Assembly: GCF_030272615.1 (NCBI RefSeq)
Contig: NC_081406.1
Coordinates: 396,450,439-396,514,438 of the forward strand
Direction: 5' to 3'
DNA length: 64,000 nucleotides
DNA from: Cryptomeria japonica
Lineage: Eukaryota; Streptophyta; Pinopsida; Cupressales; Cupressaceae
The notes beneath the pieces were generated by a model that saw nothing but the letters and a program-made list of their open reading frames with translations, was not told the origin of the DNA and searched no databases. Position numbers and translations under genes: made by a program. Numbering within the stretch: position 1 is the stretch's first letter; the number at the start of each line of letters is the position of its first letter. This document shows positions 46,472 to 58,900 of the stretch, piece after piece.

Positions 46472-49239
46472 CCACCGGCATGCAGACTAAAGGTAACCTA
46501 TTTCATCTAAATGCAAATATAAGTACATGTCTTATGGCTAAGCTTGATGATAGCTGGATATGGCATAGGAGATTCTGCCATGTGAACTTTGACAACATTG
46601 TGAAGGCTAGTAAGATCAAGGTAGTTAGAGGGTTGTCGGTGCTGAGCAAACCAGATAATACCTTGTGTAGAGAATGTCAATTGGTGAAAATGTCCTCCTC
46701 AACCTTTAAAGGTAAATCTTTCACTGCTGACAACTTGCTTGATCTTGTGCATACTGATCTATGTGGTCCTATGATAACTAGAAGTGTATAGGGTGATAGT
46801 TACTTCATGATTCTCACTGATGACTACTCAAGAATGATGTGGGTCACATTTTTGAGAGACAAGTCTGAAGCTTTTGGGAAATTCAAAGCATTTAGAGCAT
46901 TAGTGGAGAAGGAAAGTGGTAAAAGGATCAAATGTCTCAGAACTGATCAAGGAGGGGAATTCACTTCCAGTGAATTCAACAAGTATTGTGAAGAATTTGG
47001 CATCAAGAGACAGCTATCTGCCCCACGGACTCCACAGTAGAATGGCCTAGCAGAGAGGAATAACCGGACTGTGGTTGAAGCAGCTAGAACCATGTTGATC
47101 CAAGGAAAGGCTGCTCACACCTTCTGGAGAGAAGCGGTGAGCACTGCAGTCTACACTATGAACTAGGTACTCATCAAAAAGGGTAAGGACAAAACTCCTT
47201 ATGAGTATTGCACCGGTAAGACACCTGTGGTTAACTACTTTAAGGTATTTGGTAGCAAATGTTACATCAAGAGGAGTGAACATCAGGGTAAATTTGAAGC
47301 TAAATGTGATGAGGGAATATTTTTAGGATATTCCACCAAGAGTAAAGCTTACAAGTGCTACAGCAATAGGACTCAAAGAATTATGGAAAGCATCAATGTA
47401 AAAGCTGATGAATCCTCTAAGAAGATTGAGGAAACTGGCAGTGAGCAAGTTGTAAATGAACCGGTTGCAACCTTCTGGGAACTGGTTGTCAGTCAACCTA
47501 GTACCAGTAACAGTTTTCCTGAACCAGTGAATCCTGATACTGATGAAGATGAGGATGAAGAAGAAAAGCAAGAAGAACCAATTAAGACCATTCCTCGGTA
47601 TGTCAAGTTGAATCATGATCCCAAGTAGATCATAGGTGATAAGGATGCAGGAATCCTTACTAGAAGAAAGATCAGAGAAAACTTATGTATGATCTCTGAA
47701 TTTGATCCTAAGTCATTCAAAGAGGCTCATAAAGATGAAGACTAGATCAAGGCAATGGAAGAAGAACTTGACCAGATAGAGAAAAATGGTACATGGTCCT
47801 TGGTACCCAAACCAGAGCATAAAAATGTCATTGGCACCAAATGGGAGTTCAGAAATAAGTTGAATGAGGATGGCACAGTGATTAGGAATAAAGCCAGACT
47901 GGTATGCAAAGGATATGCTCAAGAAGAAGGTGAAGACTATGGGGAAACCTTTGCTCCTGTAGCCAGATTGGAAGGAGTTCATATGCTTCTTGCATATGCA
48001 GCTTTTAAGAGATTCAAGGTATATAATATGGATGTAAAATCTGCATTCCTAAATGGTGTACTTGAAGAGGAGGTATATATTGAGCAACCAGATGGGTTTA
48101 CCCAATCTGAAGACAATGACATGGTATGTAGGCCACATAAAGCATTATATGGTCTGAAGCAAGCACCTAGGGCATGGTATGAGCACCTACATTCCCATCT
48201 TGTGAAGATTGGATTTGAGAGAACAAGTGAAGATAGCAATATCTACTTGAAGTATGAAGAAGATCATATTCTCATCTGTGAAGTTTTTTTTGATGACATC
48301 ATCTTTGGTGGAGATGACAAGATGAGTCATGAGTTTGCTGATGAGATGAAGAAAGAGTTTGAGATGTCACTCATAGGGGAGATTAAGTTCTTCATTGGAC
48401 TATAGATCCAACAGATGAAAGATGGAATCTTCATCACTCAGTCCAAATATGTTAAAGAAGTGTTGAAGACTTTTGGCATGGAAGATAGCAAACCAGTTGG
48501 TACACCGATGGTGACCGGTTGCAAATTAACAAAGGATGATGATTCTGCACTAGTTGATGAGAAGGAATATCGATCAATGATTGGTAAGTTGCATTATGTA
48601 GTGCATAGCAGACCGGATATTGCACATGCAGTTGGCATCAATGCAAGGTTCCAGAAGAGTCCAAGAGAATCTCACTTAAGTGCAATCAAGCGGATTCTTA
48701 GGTATCTGAAGGGAACAGTTGACTATGGATTGTGGTACCCATACAGCAATAATTTCAATCTGAAAGTATTCATAGATGTTGATTGGGTCGATAATGTGGA
48801 TGATCGGAAGAGCACAACTGGTGGTGCATTCTTTCTCGGTGGTAGATTGGTCTCATGGATGAGTAAAAAGTAGAGTTGTATCTCTCAATCTACAGTGGAA
48901 GTAGAGTATGTTGCAGCTTTCATGAACTGCACTCAAACAATCTGGACAAAGCATGTACTGGAAGGCTTCAAGATCCCTGTATCTGAACTGGTAAGTATAT
49001 TCTGTGATAACACAAGTGCTATCAATATATCAAAGAATCCGGTTTTACATTCTAGAACCAAGCATTTTGAGCTTAAGTATCATTTCTTGAGGGAAAAGGT
49101 TCAGAATAAAGAGATTGCACTAGAGCATGTGTCCAGTAAGGAGCAGTTAGTAGACATATTCACCAAGCCTCTCCCAAAGACAACATTTATGCATTTGAGA
49201 GGTGAATTAGGGGTATTGCCCCTTCAGGAGGTGAACTAA
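46465..49239 (+). pseudogene. Element G pol (pre-integrase-integrase-RT-RNase H), protease missing
   Basis: One frame throughout, from VATGMQTKGNLFHLN to GVLPLQEVN and TAA at 49239. Domains: zinc-binding WHRRFCHVN...CRECQLVKM (46560-46690), integrase core with D, D and E (HTDLCGP, RTDQGGEF, NGLAERNN; 46740-47060), acidic linker (47530-47580), RT (47755-48500, catalytic FFDDIIFGG near 48290) and RNase H (48560-49239, DVDWVDN and VEVEYVAA). Seven in-frame TAG stops (46789, 47038, 47164, 47626, about 47743, 48403, 48871) and no frameshift. No Asp-Ser-Gly protease lies between gag and the pre-integrase domain. Confidence 0.95.
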
Positions 49240-49482
49240 AAGTGATTGTTCCACATCAGTCAGGTACTGGATAGACAAATCTTTGGTTGATTGGTGTGTT
49301 TAAGGATGCTACTCCTCAGGGGGAGCAGCATGATGAAACAGTGATGATTGTACCTCCACTTTGGCATTGTTGTCAAAGGAGGAGAAGGAGTGAAGTGAAA
49401 AGATATTTGCAGCAAATGGGGAGATGATGTGAAGCAGAGAAGATATCTTTTGTATAATGCCATCAATGCCAAAGGGGGAGAT
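49240..49482 (+). other. Element G 3' non-coding region and polypurine tract
   Basis: AAAGGGGGAGAT at 49471-49482 abuts the 3' LTR. Upstream there is one degraded copy of the purine repeat that is expanded in element A. Confidence 0.85.
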
Positions 49483-51075
49483 TGTTGGCATTATGTGAAC
49501 TGGCATGAAGACATAATGATATTGTATGTTGTCATTGATGTCAATATGAGACATGGTGAGAACTAGCACATGTGATAGGTGAAGAGAGAGAAACTGGCAT
49601 ATGTATGAACCAGTTTATATGCCAAAGTGAAGCGGCACATTTGTTCAAGGTGAGCCGGCATGTAGTTATGAGAACCGGCACATGGAAGCATTGTATGGCT
49701 ACCGGTTGGTAGGTAGCTTCCACTTCAAGGTTTTCGGTTGGAGCAACTCAAGTGACTCAATAAGTAATCTTCATGTGATGAGTTAGCAATATGATGGAGG
49801 ATAGATCGTGTTGCCACGTAAGCTCTGTGCACGTGAAGGATCTTGCATGAAGAAGACTATTCCTATCCACCTCGGGAATGTGTGAAGTCTATCAAATGGT
49901 GATAATGTGTGATGGGTTATCAGTCGCCATGAAAACGGTGGATAATGGACGATGGAGAATGTCTTGAGATTGATTCAAGATTGTTTCATTTAATGCAATA
50001 TGATTCAACAATCAGGATCGAACTGTTTGAATTGTTTAACCTAACAGGTTTAAGGTTTAGGGTTTTTGCTACCGACCTGTATGTTTCCTATAAGGTTGAT
50101 GTTGTGTTTCTTTCTGAGGTTGTTGGCAAAAGTTGTGAGTGTGTATCCAAGGGAAGTGATATGTGATTCTTTCCAAACCAAAGGAGAGAAGAGATATCTG
50201 CAAAGTGAATGTGCAGAAGGTGAAGAGGTGCCAAAACAGATCTGCATTAGCATTGAGTGTTGTTAATAGATCATTGTAACACCTGTTGATCTCTAACCAC
50301 TTCAACAGTTGTAAAATCCCCTAACAGGGTAGCCTTAACTGGCTTGATTCAAAATCCCTTAAATCGGGTGGTCTTAACCGGCTTGTTTCAAATCCCTTAA
50401 CCGGGTAACTCGAGGCTAATGAGTTCTGAGAAGCTTGAGAAGCTTAGGGGATCCTTTCAGCTATTGAGTTCTTGAAATCCTCTAACAAGGTGACCCTACC
50501 GAGTTTAACCCTTAACCAGGTATCCCTTAACCGAGTGATCCCTAACAGGATCGGTTCCTACCAGAACCAATTGTAATGTCTTTAACCGGACAAGGCTCCT
50601 AACAGAGAAGACTTCCAAAGAGTTCAAAAAGCAGCTTGTGGGTATTCATCCCCACCATGGTTTTTCCCAGTTGGGTTTCCATGTGAAAATAATGTGTCAT
50701 GTGAAATGCTTTTGTCTTGTGATGCTTTGTTTTTTCTGTTAAGCACATGAAGGTTCTATGTTTTATGCCTATCTATAAAACATATTGAACTCACTATTGT
50801 GAAGATTTGATGGTTAAGTTTACTTGATTATGCATGAGAATATAATGATACTGTAGTATTGAGCTAAGAGGAAAGCTTATTGAGTGACCGGTTCATGACT
50901 GATTGAGCTATACTGGATGTTACTGGTTGCACTCTATTTTACCGGTATCCCTGTTTGTCAGTCTTTTGGAGTATTTGTTGTCAAACCGGTTTTGGACTGT
51001 ATTTGTGTCTGTACTGATTCACCCCCCCCCTTCTCAGTACCGATTTGGTACTAGTGGTTCATCATTGAGTTATCA
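49483..51075 (+). repeat. Element G 3' LTR
   Basis: The LTR is 1,593 bp and matches the 5' LTR throughout. It has a short extra block near 50515-50540 (a second CCTTAACCGAGTGATCC-like unit). Confidence 0.95.
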
Positions 51076-52485
51076 TATATCTCATTATAACATGGTGACT
51101 TAGGACCTACAGTTACGCACAAATACTTTGATGATAAAATCTCATATGTTTATATAATCAGTTGTTCTACTAAGAATACTAAGTTTCATTGTTAGGCATG
51201 TCTAGAAGAGACCTCATTGTAGCCATGGCGTCAACTACCTTGTTCTGCATTCTTGGAATTGTTTCAAAAGTGATGTGGCTGGCGTTTTGCTTTAGAGATT
51301 CAACCATCTACTTAAAAGGCATCAGTTTATCATCTTTTATGTTATAGTCATCATTGACTTGGTTGACAATCAGTTGGGAATCACCATAAACCTGTAGCTC
51401 TGTGATCTTCCATTGTATAAAAGTATGCAACCCTATGATGAGAGCCTCATATTTAGCTATATTGTTTGTATATGTAAAGTTGATTCCAAATGACTTTGAA
51501 TTAAATCACCTTGAGGGGTGATGAGTAGAGTCCTGACCCCTGCTCCATAATTTGTTTAAGAATCATCAAAATACAATTTCCAAGTGGTGGATGTTGCTAA
51601 TGTGAACACCGATTCATCTAGAAAATCTACTAATAGAGGGTGACTATCTTGTAAGGGAGCCTCTGCCAGTTGATCTGCTATAATTTACTCTTTTATTGCT
51701 TTTCTATCCACATATTCTATGTCAAACTCACTTAAAATTATGACCCACGTGGCCAATCTTCCAGTTAACGCTCCTCTGCTTAAAAGATACTTGAGAGGAT
51801 CAAATCTTGCAATGAGTTGAGCTTTATGACTTAGCATATAGTGTCTGAGTTTCTAGGATGTGAAGATCACTACTATACAAGCTCGTTCTATGGGACTATA
51901 ATTAAGCTCATACCCAATAAGTATTCTACCGATATAGTAGACTGCTCTTTCTTTTCCTTGGTCATCATGTTATGCCAAAAGGGCTCCCAAAGATGAGTTT
52001 GTTGTTGATATATATAGTAATAAAGGCTTGCCTGGAATAGGTGGAACTAACACTGGAGTAGTCAAGAGATAATCCTTTAAGGTTTGGAACGCTTCTTGGC
52101 ACTGATCTGTCCATTTAAAGGTAACTCCTTTCTTGAGTAAATGCTGAAACCGATGGCATTTATCTGCTAACTATGCTATGAACCTTCTTATGGACTGCAA
52201 TCTTCCTTGTAATCCCCTTAATTGCTTGAGTGTTGATGTCGATTGGATATCAAGGATTGCTTTGACCTTTGTTGGATCTACCTCAAGTCCTCTGATAAAA
52301 ACAATAAAACCTAGAAGATTGTTGGTTGTGACACCAAACACACACTACTTTGGATTTAATTTGACATTGTATTGTTCTAATCGATCAAATATCTTAGCAA
52401 GGACTTCCAGGTGACCTCTTGTTTTTTATTTAGCTAGTAGATCATCAAAATAATCCTCCATGATATTATACAATAATACATTTGG
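51076..52485 (-). pseudogene. Element F RT, RNase H and additional RNase H
   Basis: On the minus strand from 52485: RT palm with MEDYFDDLLAK (about 52465-52435; YFDD for the usual YVDD), LNPK and LLGFIV, then the connection and RNase H (FKWTDQCQEAFQTLKDYL, RAVYYIGRILIGYELNYSPIERA, SEFDIEYVDRKAIKE). A second RNase H follows (NNIAKYEALIIGL, QVYGDSQLIVNQV; about 51480-51330), then a linker to integrase (ITFETIPRMQNKVVDAMATM). About eight stops (for example after DDLLAK) disable it. RT upstream of IMEDYFDD is missing. Confidence 0.9.
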
Positions 52486-52493
52486 AGCGGTTT

Positions 52494-52736
52494 TCGACAA
52501 GCTAAGGGATTTCTTCTTTTTTTGTCAGATTAATTTTTTTTTTTTCTAAAATTACCCCGTGTTCGTCAGAATTCCGACGTGTTAAAATTTCACATCAAAA
52601 TTTGGATGAAAAATCGACAAACATTTCTGACCGGCTATGGGATTTATTTTTCTTTGTTGTATTAATTTTTTTTATAGTATACCCTGTGTTCGTCAAAATT
52701 TGGACGTGTTGAAATTTCACATCGGCATCCCAATGA
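52494..52736. repeat. Two tandem copies of a roughly 134-bp unit at the broken end of F
   Basis: Unit 1 (about 52494-52620) and unit 2 (about 52629-52736) share GCTA.GGGATTT, a T-rich run, CCC.GTGTTCGTCA.AATT and GACGTGTT.AAATTTCACATC. No coding is seen. Confidence 0.75.
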
Positions 52737-54090
52737 ACACGTATTTTACTTGTTGATCAACATATGTTGGTCCAATGATTTTCACAGCTTCTTGATTCCT
52801 TCTTACTCATTTGGATAACATAATTCAATGACCTCTCTTCGTACTAATCGGTGAGAGTTATCTCACTAGTCTCATCGGGCATCGAGATAGCTTAAAATGT
52901 GTTTAGGCGATATACATAATTTTCTTGATGTCTTTTCCCTCGGCATAGCTCCTCCCGATACGTTATGTCTCCTCAACATAAGTTTAACCCTTTATCGTTG
53001 TAACCTTTGTCGATGCATTTTACATTTTCCAATGTCCAGTGGGATAAGTCTTACCGATAGAATCATTGGCTATCAACAATACAAGATTTCTCCATTGACG
53101 CTAGTGTGTGTTCTATCGATGGACTTCATCAATGTATTCTATCCTGATCACATGCTTCTACTTGTGTGTTACCATCGGGTTGTCTTTTTCTGATAGTTTG
53201 GATTTCATATTTCATGTCAAAAATGAGCATGAGGTATTTTTAAAAAAAAGTAATTACACGCCATCATTACATGCAGGCTTAGGGTGCAAAATTTGGGAGG
53301 AAGCAGGCACAATTGCTGCAGATAAATGTTCAGTAGCAACTGCAAAAGAGGTTGGTCCTTTCGTTCTTGTTCACTTTATTTCCAGTTGTAACTAGCTTTA
53401 ATTCCTAGTAAACGGCCCCATAGAATAGTAGGGCCTTTTCTTTTAGTTTGAATGAATTAGAATTTAATTTCAGATTGAATGAATTGGAATTTAATTTGAA
53501 TGAAATGGCCCTACAATTGTATGGCCTTTTCTTTTCGGGTTGCCTAAATTTTTTAAGTTTACTTTTAGTTTTTGCATTTGTCCGAAAAACTTTCATAAAA
53601 AGAGGTTCCTAACGCCTTCCTTTATAATAGTAGGGGCATAAGATTGTATTTTGTCTGTATTCCTACACCAAGAACAGATTGCATGAGATTGTTTAATCTA
53701 TGTATTCCTATAGCAAGAATAGATGGTCATATCCCTTGCCTAGATGGCGAACTGTCCAACTCATTTGTATTCCTATAGCAAGAATAGGAATAGTAAGAAG
53801 GGGGGGAACTCGGGCAGAGGGCAAAGAAGTGGGGAGCCAGGGCATATCGGTGGGTAGCCTCTGTAGCTTTGTCCCCAGTTGTCCCCTCCCTGTGTAGGGA
53901 GAGAAAAGTCAGGTGATTTTGAGTTGCCCCTACTGGGGCCCCAGTTCCCTGCTACATGGATCCTGAGTTATTCCGTTAAGAAAATTGCAACCAAATTATT
54001 AGCTCAAATTCCCTTGTCGAATAGTAGGGCGTTAGCAACTAGTAATCAAATTATGACCAAATTATTAGCTCGAATTAGCTCGAATTCCCT
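52737..54090. other. Unassigned interval with short duplications
   Basis: I see no intact gene. Small repeats: three copies of TGTATTCCTATAGCAAGAAT (about 53658, 53699, 53767), two copies of GGCCTTTTCTTTT with GAATGAATT..AATTTAATTT between them (53430-53535), and AAATTATTAGCTC twice (53993, 54058). A GC-richer patch lies at 53800-53950. An exon-like piece flanked by AG and GT (about 53276-53349, GCKIWEEAGTIAADKCSVATAKE) is possible but unrecognised. Confidence 0.4.
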
Positions 54091-54099
54091 TGCTGAATA

Positions 54100-54940
54100 G
54101 TAATCAACTACCATTTCTTGTGTTTCCTCATCCATATCATCTATATGTTGTCCTTCATCTTCATAGTATACATCCTCAGCCATTTTTTTGGCTAGTTCAT
54201 ATGACTCTGGATGAATTCTAGTATCATCCAATGGATCCATAATATGGTTCCTAGAAGTTGCTTGCCCGATCCCTCTAACCCTTAAAAAATTAGCAGCATT
54301 TATTAAGACAAGTCGCTTCATAGCTTCTAGAGGATTCAACAATTCTCTGCGACTGTAAACCCTTCCAGCCCTCAAAATAGCCCTTTGTATGGAAGCAGCT
54401 TTTATACGATTATTTAGGACTCTACGGGAAGTTGCTTGTACAATTTTCCCCACTAAAAGGGTCTCTTCATTTTGTCTAGTTAGCAGATAAAATTCCTCAT
54501 CCTAGGATGGCTCTTTATATGGTGTTCGCCAATCCTTAAATCCATGTACCAATTCAATCTTTATGTCAGCAAGAGTTTCCCGCTTTTTATTGGATGTTCA
54601 TTGTTCCACACTTCTAGCATATTCATCAATATCAAGGGCCTTTAACATATGGGGATATTTTTCTACATGTTCAACTATCATTTCTTGTGTTTCCTCATCC
54701 ATATCATCTATATCTTGTCCTGCATCTTCATAGTATACATCCTCTCCATTTTCTTGGTTAGTTTGTATGACTCAAGATGAAATATAGTATCATCCAATGG
54801 ATCTATAACATGGTTCCCAGAAGTTGCTTGCTCGGTCCCTCTAACCCTTAAAAAACCAGCAATATTTACAAACACAAGTCACTTCATAGCTTATAGAGGG
54901 GTCAACAACTCTTTGTGATTGTAAACCCTTCCAGCCTATT
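54100..54940 (-). pseudogene. SPT6-like transcription elongation factor fragment, tandemly duplicated
   Basis: SPT6 is a histone chaperone and elongation factor travelling with RNA polymerase II. The minus strand reads (copy 1, 54940-54690) GRVYNHKELL..FLRVRG..PLDDT..ESYKL with stops and a frameshift. Then comes HVEKYPHMLKALDIDEYARS, ETLADIKIELVHGFKDWRTPYKEPS (stop) DEEFYLLTRQNEETLLVGKIVQAT (to about 54430). Next is a second, cleaner copy of the first part (54400-54100): AAANFLRVRG-like helix-hairpin-helix text, DPLDDTRIHPESYELAKKMAEDVY. These match, in order, the helix-hairpin-helix, the DLD-type region and the start of the S1 domain of SPT6. No introns are visible, so a processed or captured gene fragment is likely. 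It cannot be functional. Confidence 0.8.
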
Positions 54941-55820
54941 ATTGCGTCATTTATTCCTCATGATAAGAGTGAGTCATCCTTTAAGATTTTCAGTTGGAGT
55001 CCTAATCTTTCTTGTGATACCTCGGTTCAAGTCCTTAGTACGTTTGTAAATCCTTTTTCAATCATAAAGGTCAAGTTTAGATAATTGGTTGAACTTTGTG
55101 AACACGTTGAACCATTTTGAACCGAGTTCAATAGGTTCATTTAGGTTTCATAGGTTCCACGGTGTTCAAGGAGTTTTTTCATAACTAATGTTTTCTCTAA
55201 GTGTCTTGCAACGGCTCTCTAAAATTTTCCTGTTCGGTGATATGTTACTTTATTTCTCTCTGGGTTTTGAACTCATTGAACTAAGTTCAAGAGGTTCAAA
55301 CATGTTCAACATGACACAAGTGGTCAGCAGCTTGATATTATTTGTTTTCTCAGCAAAATTCTCCTTGAGCGTGGCATACATCTTGAACTACTTGAACACC
55401 CATGAAGTCTATTCAGGATGTTCATATGTGTTCGAAGTTGTTGGGTCCCGTGGGTTTTAATGATTTGATGGTACGTTCATTGCCAAATATGAGGAGGTAG
55501 AACCATGTCTTAAGTGACATCAATCCTTGGTTTTTTTCAAAGTAAGTAATCATTTCAGGAACTGGCGGTTACTTCAAAAATGCCGCCATGCATTCAATGC
55601 ATGCATGTGATGTCTAATCCACAAACTCAACACACTTGGACTGAAAATTGGAATTATTGCATTCAATATTTCCATATCATTACCTTCACTAATAAGGTAT
55701 GAAGGATTGTTAGTACTCCGCATTTGTTCCTCGCTACTGTGTCTTTGTTTTTCCTAGATAGGAGTCTTGTTTGCTGCTAGTCGTCGTCCGGTTGTTCAAC
55801 TGTGAAGGTGAGTCTTTTTC
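54941..55820. other. Unassigned interval upstream of the long ORF
   Basis: No gene is seen. GTTCAA/GAACC words recur at 55085-55310. It might belong to an LTR or leader of element H, but I cannot place a boundary. Confidence 0.35.
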
Positions 55821-55904
55821 TTGTCCTCTCCAATGGTTTTTGCTTGCATTTTCTCTCTTACAGAAAGTTTTTCTGTAACCAATTTGGGTATATTGTTTAA
55901 AATT

Positions 55905-58900
55905 ATGAAGTCCACACTACATTCATTTGGGAACATTTTTAGCCTGGCATCCACTAAACCCATAGTTAGCGATACTGACCTAAAAGGGGAAAAACTTGAG
56001 GTGTTGAAACAAAGGGTGATCAAGGGAATCGACAAGTCTTTTGGTGTGGAGATTTTGAGTAGTGATCTTGTAGAAGCCGCAGCTTTTCCCCCAGCCATTC
56101 CTTGCCCAGAATTGATTCAGGAATGTATTGCTAGATATGACCCAGTGTCTGAAACCATTAGGAGAGACAATGGTGAAACCCTTCTTGCCATAAATCATGA
56201 AGTAATTTCCTCAGTCTTCAAGATACCTGATTACTAGTTCTCTAACTTTTCTCCTACTCAGTCAATCACCGAGTTCAACGCAGACAGAACCGGACACCGT
56301 AACAATGTAACAAAATTCTGGTTGAAGGTTCCTCAAAGAGGTGGTTCCAGGTTACCCAAGAATCCTAATAAGAATCACATGTTGCCTCACATTCATGACG
56401 TAATGCTTTTGTTGCACTGAGTCAGAGGATCCGCTGAAGCTTATAGCTTCGATGACTAGATTTATTGCTATGTGCAGCTGGTTTTAGAAGGGAAGCAATA
56501 TTTAGATTGGGCTGAATTGATCGCTAATTCAATGAGAGAACAACTGAGTTTGGCTAAACAGTTCAAACAGAACTTCTTTATGTCTTCATATCTCTTGTAT
56601 TGTTTGGCTTGTGTTAAGGAGTTGGTTGGAATACCAAAACAGCTCACTGAGGAGGATGTTCCCGTATATGAGTTCTATCCCATGCTGCAAAAGGATAAAG
56701 CTTTACAGGATTTCAAAAGGGTGCACAACGCTTTTCTGGGTGATTTGTGTCATGAATTGAAGAATATGTACATACGGGTAGGCGGCTTTGAAGAGGAGCC
56801 CTTCAAGCTCCCTCACTTCTGTTTAGATTGCTTTGTTCTAGCGAAGATATGTAGGCAAATAAGCTCTGTAATTAAAAAGGCACAGCCCAGGGACAAATGG
56901 GAAGGTCAATTTCCCATTCAATTGGGTGTCATGTCCTACAGTTCAATGTCTGACTCTTTGAGTATAGGAGTAGACCTCAGGAATTTTTATTTTTCCCTGT
57001 ATTCGGAAAGGAAAGGTTTTGATAATAAGGGATTTTCCTGAAGTCTGGGTCTAATGCCATACCTTCCCATGCCATAGTTAGAGGATTTCTGAGAAGATTG
57101 TATAGATGAACTTGAAATATTCAAAAGAGGAAACATGAGATTGGTGTTAGAACAAGTTGTTTCATTGCAGATAAAGTTGGATACTAAGGTGCTCAAAGAG
57201 GATTATCTAGAGCTACTCGAACCAAGGTACTTAGCCCGTGCAGAAGCTGAAATACCTCTAATTAACTAGGATGAGGAAGAGAATGATGATATACATTTAA
57301 GGACCAAAGGAGTTTTGGAAAGGACCACGGCATGGGTGGCCAATAAGAAAGCAATGAAATCAGGCATTAAATCTAATTCTGTGAGAAGTAATAAGGATCC
57401 TCTACCTTCACCAAAGCATCTTTCTAACAATGCTTCTATGCCTATTCGTGCAGGTAAGGATAACAAGTCACCCCAGCTTAGACACAGGTCTAATTCAACT
57501 TTGGATTTTTGTACTCCTCGGCATACCCGGTCACGAAGTGCTGCTCAAAGAAAGATGGATTAGGCAAAGGATATAGGGGTGAAAGATACCATTCTCGATG
57601 CCCAGATATTTGAAATTGAAGACTTGGATGGTGATGTTGCTAGTGCCCTGGATTCTCATACGGTGATTGTGGCTATGACGCCACCTTCCAAGATGATCGA
57701 AGGAACCACTCATTCCAGTGCAACTCCTAAGTGGTTGACCACCTCGGTGAACAAAAAATGGAGTTTTCTTCCCATGACTATTCCGATTCAAGAAATGGTT
57801 GTTAAATACACAAAGAAGAATCCAAAGCTGAAAAGGTTCAAGACTGTCGCTCGCCTGGACAATGATGAGGGAACAGGAAAATGGGCTGCTGAAATCGCCT
57901 CATATAAACCCAAGGATGAAAACAAGGAGGCTAGCCCCGATGATTTTGAGATCACAAAGGTGGAATTGGGAAACATGAGTAGAGACACAGACAATCATTT
58001 CTTCTAAGTATCGGCAAATAAAATGCTCACTAGGTCGGAGAAGGATGGGCGAGAAAAAAGAGAACTAAAGCGACACATAAACATTCTGGCCCAGTTCATC
58101 GATAGTATTGGTTGCCTTGGGGCACTCCCAATATCTCATGCTATAGAGAACTTCGACCCAACTTCGCCGGAAAACAAAAAACTAATGAGCCAAGTTCAAT
58201 GGGCCAAGAGCATAGCTGAAGCTATGGAGAAATGGATTGAGGGAATAATCAAGGATGGCAAGAAGTACATTACCGACTCCCAGAGGCTATGTGATGAAAT
58301 ACAGGGCCTTATTACCGAAGTTCAAAATCAGCTTGTGTCATGGGAGAAGGAGGAGCACAAATGGCAAAATATCTTGCCCTTGTTTGCCAAAATAGAAGAA
58401 TATGGAGTTACCAGGTTTTTGACAGAACACTCAATCAAGCTAGTGGTGGATGAATGTCAGCTTTTTGTGCTGAAGAAAACCATAATGTGGCGAGTGCTTA
58501 CCTTCAAGTCTTTGATCACCGATGCAAAGACCTCTATTTACGAACTCCATGATCTCCAATGTAGCATAGTTAATGATAACAAGGTGGTTAACCCTGACCA
58601 TGATTGGCAGTTGGGAATTTGCAGGTTGAGCACGCAGGATGCAATCAGGTCTTTCTGGATGAACATGGAGAAGATCAGGGCCAAGGGTAATTTCACTCCG
58701 GAAGATATAATCAGGGTGGCTAGGATTGAGTCTATGACTTTCATTGGAAATGATCGACTGCCAAAACATTCTGAAAAGATGGTGCAGCACCGATGGAATA
58801 AGGAGGCGGCGAAGGCAAAGCTCAACACGATGAAAGTTCCAAACCAATCCATTGTTCGAGAACTCACAACCACTCACGATGCCCATGAAAGCAGAGAGGA

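Larger units (their letters stand above)
43935..51075 (+). mobile_element. Element G: near full-length Ty1/copia element inserted in F
   Basis: This has two LTRs (43935-45513, 49483-51075), initiator-Met primer site, gag, pol and polypurine tract. It splits F between the additional RNase H and integrase. The immediate flanking 5-mers differ (ACTTA, TATAT), but a 27-bp F sequence is present on both sides (43877-43903 and 51076-51102), with 31 extra bases before the left LTR. It is the same family and orientation as element A. The protease-coding part is deleted. Confidence 0.95.
39000..52485 (-). mobile_element. Element F: Tat-type Ty3/gypsy element, split by element G
   Basis: Minus strand: RT (broken at about 52485), RNase H, additional RNase H, integrase, long 3' non-coding spacer, polypurine tract and 3' LTR. 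Coding parts lie at 51076-52485 and 42690-43903, and element G fills the gap. The 5' half (LTR, gag, protease, RT fingers) is missing at 52485, where unrelated tandem repeats begin. The extra RNase H after RT-RNase H is a hallmark of the Tat lineage. Confidence 0.85.

Noticed and set aside
53276-53349. Exon of a host gene (GCKIWEEAGTIAADKC)
   Set aside because: A single short AG..GT bounded open stretch with no neighbour exon or recognised family; kept only as a note in the interval entry.
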